Shown piece by piece: positions 7,917 through 14,092 of a DNA stretch of 49,056 nucleotides. Positions within the stretch are counted from its first letter, which is position 1, and every line of letters starts with the position of its first letter. The notes under the pieces were generated by a model that was not told the origin of the DNA, did not search any database, and saw only the letters and a list, made by a program, of their open reading frames with translations. This DNA is from a virus: positions 1 through 49,056 of the IMG/VR virus record IMGVR_UViG_3300015158_000018; one strand, 5' to 3'. The position numbers were made by a program, and so were the translations under genes.

Positions 7917-8762
7917 GTGTCCGCAAGCTGGAGCTATTTCTCGATGTCCGCCACTCCCAGCCACGTCGATCATAAACATACGAGCGACTTCGACGCGGAC
8001 ATGTTGCGTGTCATGCGCGCGGCCGCCGCTTTTCAGGCACGCAGTGTCGCACGCACGCTCAAGCTTTCGCCGGCCGACCAAGCCGATGCCGAGCATGAAA
8101 TTCTGCTCATCCTGTTGGAACGACGCCACTACTTCGATCCGGCACGAGGCCCATGGCCCGCTTTTGCCCGCCTTGTCGCGCGGCAGGCCGCCCAAGGGCT
8201 CGCAGACACATTGATGGCAGCGCGCAGGCTGTGCCCGATATCGATGGATGAATTGGCCGCGAGCGAAGAGAACCGCGACGATACCACTCCTGTCGCCGAC
8301 GCACTCAGAGACCATACGGCGCCGACCGAGAATGACATGCTCGACGCGATCTCGATCGCGTCGTTCGTGCGCCGGCTGCCGCCGGAGCTGAACGTGGTCG
8401 TGACGGCAGTGCTAGAGGCTGATGGGGAACTCGGCGAAGCCCAGAGAGCCACCGGTCTGTCCACTAGCGAATTCTACCGGCGTCTGCGAGAGGTTCGCTA
8501 CCGGATGTTTTCTCTCGGGATGTTCGAGCGTCGTAGATTTGCACCGTCTGGGAAGGCAACACCCGTGGCTCGCTACAACGCGAGTAGGGCGGGCGACCTC
8601 GCGTGTGACCTCTTGGGAAACCAGGCACGGCCAGCCCCTACAAGGCGAGTAGAGGAAGATGGCAGCCAGGGCCTCTTGGGAAACGAAGAGCCTTCGACCG
8701 CTACAAGGCGAGTAGAGGAAGCTCCGATGCCCGAGCAGGCGAGAGCGCTACCAGCAGGATAA
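7917..8762 (+). CDS. Sigma-70/ECF-like regulatory protein with repeat-containing tail
   Basis: A 281-residue protein. Residues about 55-100 resemble sigma region 2 (DAEHEILLILLERRHYFDP, then WPAFARLVARQAA). Residues about 140-190 resemble region 4, with an HTH ending in STSEFYRRLREVRYRM. This layout is typical of ECF-like sigma factors. The last 60 residues are a low-complexity tail encoded by a 63-bp tandem repeat. The GTG at 7917 has GGAG four bases upstream; an ATG at 7944 is the alternative. It lies in the lysogeny control block, so it may direct transcription of early or late phage genes. Both the sigma assignment and that role are inference from motifs. Confidence 0.65.
   Translation: MSASWSYFSMSATPSHVDHKHTSDFDADMLRVMRAAAAFQARSVARTLKLSPADQADAEHEILLILLERRHYFDPARGPWPAFARLVARQAAQGLADTLMAARRLCPISMDELAASEENRDDTTPVADALRDHTAPTENDMLDAISIASFVRRLPPELNVVVTAVLEADGELGEAQRATGLSTSEFYRRLREVRYRMFSLGMFERRRFAPSGKATPVARYNASRAGDLACDLLGNQARPAPTRRVEEDGSQGLLGNEEPSTATRRVEEAPMPEQARALPAG
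8573..8725 (+). repeat. 63-bp tandem repeat (minisatellite) in 3' end of the sigma-like gene
   Basis: CTACAAGGCG begins at 8638 and again at 8701, and CCTCTTGGGAAAC at 8609 and 8672: both are exactly 63 bp (21 codons) apart. A degenerate third copy of the first block, CTACAACG, starts at 8573. The repeat keeps the reading frame and encodes two TRRVEE blocks separated by an LLGNE-containing spacer. I recall similar short repeats scattered in rhizobial genomes, so this may be an inserted mobile minisatellite rather than a functional protein domain. Confidence 0.8.
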
Positions 8763-8857
8763 TCGGCTGATCGGAGCGCTGTTTCGATTGGCATCCACAC
8801 AACAACACGTCAATCCCAGCCGGGACTTCGTTTCGGCTGAACGAGAAAGGTTTGCCT

Positions 8858-9208
8858 ATGCTCCAGTCGTCCGACGCGTTCGCAGCCGCCATCGAGAGGA
8901 ATTTCATTCCTTTCGATGAGAATGACTTCGTCGACTGGATCGTCGACGCCAAGGCCAGCGATTGCATCGCTTACTACCGGGGCCATGTTGGGCGCGATCG
9001 CCATCCGAGCTTTGCGATCCTGAACCAAACGGATTGCCGCAAGCTCTCTGCGGTGGCGTCGCGGGTCATGATCGCCGCGGACCAAGGCCTAGTGTTTCCG
9101 TTCCAGAAGCGTCTCGGCCCGCACGACTACGTCTACATCGCGGTGCGGGCGCTTGGGCGATTGGCCAGCCCCTTTCAACAGATGCCAGCGCACGCGCTCG
9201 CGGCCTGA
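8858..9208 (+). CDS. Hypothetical phage early protein
   Basis: A 116-residue protein I cannot assign. It is hydrophilic at the N-terminus (FDENDFVDWIVDAKASD), has a central YYRGHVGRDRHPSFAI segment, and ends in a helical region. No membrane segment or metal-binding motif is visible. The ATG at 8858 is preceded by AGAAAGG at good spacing, which decides against a TTG two codons earlier. A 6-bp hairpin (CAGCCG/CGGCTG, 8817-8839) lies 18 nt upstream. It opens the replication/recombination block and is followed 12 nt later by another small unknown gene. Confidence 0.7.
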   Translation: MLQSSDAFAAAIERNFIPFDENDFVDWIVDAKASDCIAYYRGHVGRDRHPSFAILNQTDCRKLSAVASRVMIAADQGLVFPFQKRLGPHDYVYIAVRALGRLASPFQQMPAHALAA

Positions 9209-9219
9209 CGGATCAGCTC

Positions 9220-9702
9220 ATGAACGCGCCGGCAATCATGACAGAACACATCCGCGATCTTGGCATCGATGAGATCGCTCAGCTCTCCGCACCAGAGCTT
9301 GCCTGCCTGCTCGATGATCTCGGCGCACAGAAGGCATCCCTGAAGCACATCGAAGAGAAGCTCGACGCCGCTCTCGACCGCCGTTACGCGGCTCGCGCCA
9401 AGCAGTGTCGAGCCGAGGCCGACAAGGATACCGGAACCGTACGGTTCGTCGACAACGATTTCACGGTGATCGCCGATCTGCCAAAGCGCGTGAAGTGGGA
9501 TCAGGACAAGCTACGCCACGCAGCCGAGATCATCCGTACCAGCTGGGGCGACGACCCTACGGACTACGTGAAAACAAAATTCGATGTCTCGGAGGCTGCG
9601 TTCACGAACTGGCCGCGTCCGGTCCGTGAACTGTTCATTCCGGCGCGCACCGTCGAGACCGGCCGTCCAACCTATCGCATCGAAGCAATTCAACAGAAGT
9701 GA
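9220..9702 (+). CDS. Hypothetical phage early protein
   Basis: A 160-residue, charged, mainly helical protein. The first 60 residues are predicted coiled-coil-like (LACLLDDLGAQKASLKHIEEKLDAAL), followed by a mixed region containing WDQDKLRHAAEII and a C-terminal FTNWPRPVRELFIPAR stretch. I do not recognise the family. Similar small proteins often lie just before Sak4-type recombinases in rhizobial prophages. Start at ATG 9220 is preferred to an ATG six codons later; the longer upstream frame overlaps the previous gene and is rejected. An 88-nt gap that is almost wholly base-paired follows. Confidence 0.7.
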   Translation: MNAPAIMTEHIRDLGIDEIAQLSAPELACLLDDLGAQKASLKHIEEKLDAALDRRYAARAKQCRAEADKDTGTVRFVDNDFTVIADLPKRVKWDQDKLRHAAEIIRTSWGDDPTDYVKTKFDVSEAAFTNWPRPVRELFIPARTVETGRPTYRIEAIQQK

Positions 9703-9705
9703 CTA

Positions 9706-9771
9706 CGGCGGGGTGGTCCGTGGCGTAAGCGCGGACAGGGTCATCCTTCGGCACCGGTCAACGCCCCGCCG
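9706..9771 (+). ncRNA. Predicted structured RNA leader upstream of Sak4-like gene
   Basis: A closing helix pairs 9706-9715 with 9762-9771 (CGGCGGGG with CCCCGCCG, plus a G-T wobble and one more G-C pair). Directly stacked inside it, 9716-9722 pairs with 9730-9736 around a GCGTAAG loop. A weaker third hairpin (9739-9741 with 9753-9755, inner CC/GG) completes a three-way junction. The element fills nearly the whole intergenic gap and ends 19 nt before the next ATG, just upstream of its GGAG. I cannot match it to a known class. It could be a cis-regulatory leader, a processing site or a small RNA. Confidence 0.5.
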
Positions 9772-9790
9772 CCCTCATTGGAGCAACAGC

Positions 9791-10645
9791 ATGCCTGTCC
9801 GTATTGTCACCGCCGACGAGCGTCTCTCGGCGGCGCACAACAAGACCTCGATCGCGATTTTCGGGCCACCCGGTGTCGGGAAAACCTCTCTTCTCAAGAC
9901 GCTGCCGTCTGAGCACACGGTCTGTCTCGACCTCGAAGCTGGCATGAAGTCGGTTCAGGATTGGCCCGGCGCCAGCATCCCGGTGCGCAGCTTCGTGGAT
10001 TTCCGCGATCTTGTAGTGTTGATCGGTGGTCCCGATCCCGCGGCGGACCCGAACGCCTGGTACAGCGCGCAGCATCACCAGCATGCACGCGGCGTCTATG
10101 CCGGGAGGGGCATCGAGGAGTTCCTCGCCTCCAAGGCTGTCGTCTTTGTCGACAGCATCACCGACCTGACACGTCAGGTGATGACCTACGCCAAGCAGCA
10201 ACCGGAGGCATTCTCGGATCGGACCGGCAAGCCAGACATTCGAGGCGCGTACGGTCTGCTGGGGCGCGAGGTCATCCAGGCGCTGAAACACCTGCAGCAC
10301 GCCGCCGGCAAGACGGTGATCTTCGTCGGCGTGCTTGAAAAGGTTACCGACGAGTTCAACGTCGTGACCTGGCGGCCGCAAATGGAGGGTTCGAAAGCGG
10401 GCCGCGAGCTCCCCGGCATCGTCGACCAAGTGATGTCGCTACATCTTTTCTCGCGCGCCGCGGATGGCAGTTTCGCGCTCGACGAAAGAGCGACCGAACG
10501 GCGCCTCGTGTGCAAGTCGGGCAATTCGTTTGGACTGCCCGCCAAGGACCGCAGCGGTCGACTGGATATCACAGAGCCGCCTGATCTCGGGGCGCTCCTG
10601 CACAAGATCAACGCCATCGCCGCCGCGCCTGCGGCAGCAGCCTAA
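9791..10645 (+). CDS. Sak4-like AAA/RecA-fold phage ATPase
   Basis: A 284-residue P-loop ATPase with Walker A GPPGVGKT at residues 25-32 and a Walker B strand AVVFVDSITDL. The compact RecA-like core, the EHTVCLDLEAG segment after Walker A and the position beside an ssDNA-binding-like gene fit the Sak4 group of phage recombination ATPases, which promote single-strand annealing or exchange. The ATG at 9791 has GGAG ten bases upstream; a longer in-frame extension would run through the previous gene and the structured leader and is rejected. The protein ends in an alanine-rich tail. Confidence 0.75.
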   Translation: MPVRIVTADERLSAAHNKTSIAIFGPPGVGKTSLLKTLPSEHTVCLDLEAGMKSVQDWPGASIPVRSFVDFRDLVVLIGGPDPAADPNAWYSAQHHQHARGVYAGRGIEEFLASKAVVFVDSITDLTRQVMTYAKQQPEAFSDRTGKPDIRGAYGLLGREVIQALKHLQHAAGKTVIFVGVLEKVTDEFNVVTWRPQMEGSKAGRELPGIVDQVMSLHLFSRAADGSFALDERATERRLVCKSGNSFGLPAKDRSGRLDITEPPDLGALLHKINAIAAAPAAAA

Positions 10646-10669
10646 ATCACATCAACGGAGAACCCACGC

Positions 10670-11386
10670 ATGTACGACCTCAACGATGCTCAGCCGCAAA
10701 TGCCGCCGATCGGCGAGCTCATGCCGGATGGCACCTTCGCGAAGGTGAAGATGACGATCCGTCCGGGTGGACTGAATGGCCCTACCGCCATGGACGCGGG
10801 CCTTTTGAAGGCCTCGCAGCAAAGCGACGCCAAGATGCTCGATTGCGAGTTCACCGTGGTGGATGGCCCCTACGCACGCCGCAAGTTTTGGCAGAACTTT
10901 ACCGTTGCCGGCGGCAAGGTCGATGACAAGGGGCAGTCGAAAGGTTGGAACATCTCGAAGAGCGCGTTCCGCGCCATGGTGGACAGTGCCCTTGGCCTGG
11001 ACGCCAAAGACGAGAGCCCCGCGGCGAAACAGAAGCGCGTCATTCAAGGCTTGAAGCAACTCGACGGCATCGTCTTCGTCGGTCGCATCATGGTCGAGCC
11101 CGCTTCGAGCGCACAGTACAAACCCCAGAATAAGCTCGCAAACGTGGTGCTACCGAAGGATCCGCAATACGCGGCCGTCATGCGCGGCGAGACGGTGCAG
11201 CCAGATCCTGTGAACGCTCCGCCCCGAAAGAATACTGAAGCGCCGAGCGCTCAATCTCCTGCGTGGGCCACCCAGGCGAATGCGCCTTCCGCTCCGCCCG
11301 CGTCCGGTGGTGTGCCTTGGGCCGGGCAAACTGGTCCCAAGCCACAGGGTAACGCCGCCGAAGGTCCGGCCTGGCTGAACGGATAA
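10670..11386 (+). CDS. DUF669-like phage protein, probable ssDNA-binding partner
   Basis: A 238-residue protein. The N-terminal 150 residues form a beta-rich domain with a DCEFTVVDGPYARRKFWQNF segment reminiscent of DUF669 phage proteins, which accompany Sak-type recombinases and are thought to bind ssDNA. The last 60 residues are disordered, rich in Pro, Ala and Gly, and end in PAWLNG, similar in style to the acidic or flexible tails of SSB proteins. It begins 24 nt after the Sak4-like gene with a CGGAG ribosome-binding site. The DNA-binding role is inference. Confidence 0.6.
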   Translation: MYDLNDAQPQMPPIGELMPDGTFAKVKMTIRPGGLNGPTAMDAGLLKASQQSDAKMLDCEFTVVDGPYARRKFWQNFTVAGGKVDDKGQSKGWNISKSAFRAMVDSALGLDAKDESPAAKQKRVIQGLKQLDGIVFVGRIMVEPASSAQYKPQNKLANVVLPKDPQYAAVMRGETVQPDPVNAPPRKNTEAPSAQSPAWATQANAPSAPPASGGVPWAGQTGPKPQGNAAEGPAWLNG

Positions 11387-11394
11387 CGGCGACT

Positions 11395-11628
11395 GTGACG
11401 GACGATGAATGGCAGGCCCACGTCGCGCATGAGGCCGCGAAGGCGATCGGCGAATGGCTCGAGGCAAGAGGAAACCTGCATCAGCCGATTCGCTCTTTAG
11501 CCATGCGCGACCTCGAGGCGATGGCGCAAAACGCCATCAGCCAATTCATCGTCCTGACGTCGCAACGCATTGCGCAACGCCGCTCCGACCCCGAGTTGCG
11601 GAAGCTCTCTCTGCTTCTCGGAGCGTGA
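11395..11628 (+). CDS. Small helical hypothetical protein
   Basis: A 77-residue, mostly helical protein without recognisable motifs (HEAAKAIGEWLEARG, then DLEAMAQNAISQFI). The GTG start at 11395 lies 8 nt after the preceding stop, and its own stop overlaps the GTG of the next gene as GTGA. The tight packing on both sides is the main evidence that it is real. Confidence 0.6.
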   Translation: MTDDEWQAHVAHEAAKAIGEWLEARGNLHQPIRSLAMRDLEAMAQNAISQFIVLTSQRIAQRRSDPELRKLSLLLGA

Positions 11629-11969
11629 GGGTCTGCGCCGTCTGCAGTCGCGAAGCGCGCGGCTTCTATTACACGCACGAGCTTCGACCAAACCGGTACC
11701 CGACCTTCGCGCTGTGCTCGCACCGCTGCCAGCACGCCGGTGTGGCTATCGCCAAGAGGAACTTTGGCATGATCGACAAGACCGCCATGGAGACCCGCGC
11801 GATCAAGGATGCGCGGAAGCCGCTTGCCGAAACGCTCACCGAACTCGGCCTAATGGCGCCATTTCATAATCGCACCGCGGAGGAGATCGATCGAATCATC
11901 GAAGTCTGTGTCGATGGCTTCGCCGAGTCGATGAAGCGCCAAGCCCTCAATGACGACATTCCGTTTTGA
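11625..11969 (+). CDS. Cys-rich small phage protein, probable zinc binder
   Basis: A 114-residue protein starting at a GTG that overlaps the upstream stop. The N-terminus has CAVC, then 20-odd residues later CSHRCQH, a spacing that suits a treble-clef or similar zinc site with four Cys/His ligands. The remainder is helical (TAEEIDRIIEVCVDGFAESM). It may belong to DUF6511, but I am not certain. Position in the replication block suggests an accessory DNA-metabolism role. Confidence 0.6.
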   Translation: MRVCAVCSREARGFYYTHELRPNRYPTFALCSHRCQHAGVAIAKRNFGMIDKTAMETRAIKDARKPLAETLTELGLMAPFHNRTAEEIDRIIEVCVDGFAESMKRQALNDDIPF

Positions 11970-11978
11970 GGCTTCGGC

Positions 11979-12773
11979 GTGCTCGACCTCAACCACGGCT
12001 CAGGCGCCCAGTACGAAGGCCCCGTACGGCCGCCTGGCATTACGGCGGCGGTCAACGCGGCAATCGATACCGCGCTGAGCCAACGGAACCGAGCGCAGCC
12101 TGCTCGCCACTACGTTAGTTCTTCGGGACTTGGCCGCGAGTGCCTACGGCAGATTCAGTACGACTATCTTGCGGTCGCGAAGGACGATGGTCGTGAGTTC
12201 GAACCGAAGACCCTGCGGATCTTCGAAGCAGGTCACCGCTGCGAGGACATCGTGGCGTCATGGTTGCGGGGGGCAGGCTTCGACCTGCGTACACATCGTG
12301 CAAATGGAGGCCAATTCGGCTTCACCGCCTTGGGCGGGCGCTTCCGCGGCCATATTGACGGCTGCGTCGTTGCCGGCCCCGCGCCGATGGCGTTCCCGGC
12401 GCTGTGGGAGACCAAAGCGCTCGGTGCTGCGCCCTGGAAAGACGTCGTCAAAAAGGGAGTTGTGCTGGCTCGGCCCATCTACGCCGCCCAGATTGCGCTC
12501 TATCAGGCCTATCTCGAACTTCCCAATCCAGCCCTCTTCACCGCCTTGAACAGGGACACATTCGAACTCCACTGCGAACTGGTCAACTTTGACGCGGCGC
12601 TAGCGCAAAGCGCGTCCGATCGCGCGGTTGCAGTCGTCACGGCAAGCGACGCGCAAGAATTGCTGCCGCGAGCAGTGATCGACCGAAGCTCGGCGGTCTG
12701 CCGCGGTGGCTGGACGCACGGCGAATGGCATGGCGCCTGCGCCTGGCAAGACCGCTGCTGGGGTGCCACATGA
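11979..12773 (+). CDS. PD-(D/E)XK nuclease, Cas4/AddB-like
   Basis: A 264-residue nuclease of the RecB/Cas4 superfamily. The active-site pattern is clear: GHIDG with Asp127, then WETKA with Glu144 and Lys146, then QIALYQAYL (the QhxxY motif of RecB nucleases). One Cys in GRECLRQ near residue 48 and three near the C-terminus (AVCRGG, then GACAWQDRC) match the layout of Cas4/AddB 4Fe-4S nucleases. It probably resects DNA ends to feed the Sak4-like recombinase. Its stop overlaps the start of the helicase gene as ATGA, and the two may act as a nuclease-helicase pair. Confidence 0.8.
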   Translation: MLDLNHGSGAQYEGPVRPPGITAAVNAAIDTALSQRNRAQPARHYVSSSGLGRECLRQIQYDYLAVAKDDGREFEPKTLRIFEAGHRCEDIVASWLRGAGFDLRTHRANGGQFGFTALGGRFRGHIDGCVVAGPAPMAFPALWETKALGAAPWKDVVKKGVVLARPIYAAQIALYQAYLELPNPALFTALNRDTFELHCELVNFDAALAQSASDRAVAVVTASDAQELLPRAVIDRSSAVCRGGWTHGEWHGACAWQDRCWGAT

Positions 12774-14092
12774 CCGACATCACACCGTCCGATACGCAGT
12801 CGTGCGCGATCGCGTCGATCAAGGAGTGGTTCAACAACCGGACCGGCGAACAGCAGGTGTTTCGTCTCTTCGGCTACGCCGGCACGGGCAAGTCGACCGT
12901 CCTGAAATTTACGCTCCAGGAGTTGGGCCTCGAGCGGCACAAGAGCAGCCGTGAGGGTGGCGAGTGTGCGCCTGGCGTCGTCACCGCAACATTCACCGGC
13001 AAAGCAGCCCTCGTGCTGCGCCGCAAGGGCACACCCGCACGCACCATTCACAGCCTGATCTACAGCGTGATTGCCGCAACGGACGAGGAAGTCGAGGCGG
13101 CGGCAAAGAAGATCGACGAGGCCCAACAACAGGTCCTCAACCTTGCGGGTTTTGATCGCACCGCTGCGGAGGCTGCGATCGAAGCCATGCGGCAGGCACT
13201 CTCTCAGATGAAGAAGCCGCGGTTCGCGCTCAATCCGCAGAGCGATGCCGCACACGCCAAGCTGATCGTGCTCGATGAAGTCTCCATGGTCGGCGAAGAC
13301 ATGGCGCGCGACCTCATGAGCTTCGGGAAACCCATCCTGGTGCTGGGCGACCCCGGGCAACTCCCGCCGATCAAGGGCGAAGGCGCGTTCACGAGAGATC
13401 CGCCCGACATCATGCTGACCGAGATCCATCGCCAGGCCGCGGAAAGCGCAATCATTCGTCTCGCCACGATGGCACGACAGGGAGAACCGATCGGATTTGG
13501 CCAGTACGACACGTTCGTCTGGAAAATGCGCAAGATGGATGTAACGCCCGACCAGTGCTTGCGCGGCGGCCAAGTGATCTGTGGGCTCAACGCCACGCGA
13601 CTCAAGCTCAATAATGCGATGCGGCGTGCAGCCGGATTTGTGGACGGCTGGCTGCCTACAGGGCCAAGCGAAAAGATCATCTGCCTCAAGAACCAAAACG
13701 ACCTTGGCCTCATCAACGGCATGTTTCTCACGCTTGAGGACATCGTTGATGAAGGCAGCCATTTCTTCTCGGCGGTGGTCAGTGACGAGGAGGGAAATCC
13801 GGTTGGTAAATTCGGCAGCAACGCCAAGGGCGAGCGGCTGCGAATCTACAAGGGTCATTTCGAGGACCATGTGGCGTTCGACCGCACACGCCACGATCGC
13901 GACTGGAAGAACAAGCGGATGCTGACCGAGGCAACCTTCGGATGGGCAATCACCGGCCACAAGTCGCAAGGATCGCAATGGGAAAACGTGGTCGTTTGGG
14001 ATGACGGTCTCGGGCGTAGCGAAGCCGACCGCCGGCGATGGCTCTACACCGTGATCACACGAGCAGAGAGGGGGCTCGTGATCCTGTCATGA
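12770..14092 (+). CDS. RecD/Dda-like SF1B DNA helicase
   Basis: A 440-residue helicase. Motif I is GYAGTGKST (residues 35-43), motif II DEVSM (Asp169-Glu170), motif III VLGDPGQLPPI, motif IV-region TEIHRQ, motif V GWAITGHKSQGSQW and motif VI LYTVITRAERGL. That set defines the RecD2/Dda (5'-3') branch of superfamily 1. The ATG at 12770 overlaps the nuclease stop as ATGA; the upstream extension in the same frame is rejected. It in turn overlaps the primase start. A role in origin melting, replication restart or end processing with the adjacent nuclease is likely. Confidence 0.88.
   Translation: MTDITPSDTQSCAIASIKEWFNNRTGEQQVFRLFGYAGTGKSTVLKFTLQELGLERHKSSREGGECAPGVVTATFTGKAALVLRRKGTPARTIHSLIYSVIAATDEEVEAAAKKIDEAQQQVLNLAGFDRTAAEAAIEAMRQALSQMKKPRFALNPQSDAAHAKLIVLDEVSMVGEDMARDLMSFGKPILVLGDPGQLPPIKGEGAFTRDPPDIMLTEIHRQAAESAIIRLATMARQGEPIGFGQYDTFVWKMRKMDVTPDQCLRGGQVICGLNATRLKLNNAMRRAAGFVDGWLPTGPSEKIICLKNQNDLGLINGMFLTLEDIVDEGSHFFSAVVSDEEGNPVGKFGSNAKGERLRIYKGHFEDHVAFDRTRHDRDWKNKRMLTEATFGWAITGHKSQGSQWENVVVWDDGLGRSEADRRRWLYTVITRAERGLVILS

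Noticed and set aside
12509-13978. 489-residue antisense open frame across the nuclease and helicase genes
   Set aside because: It lies opposite two genes with complete catalytic motifs, has no recognisable domain and is explained by high GC content, which removes stop codons in shadow frames.
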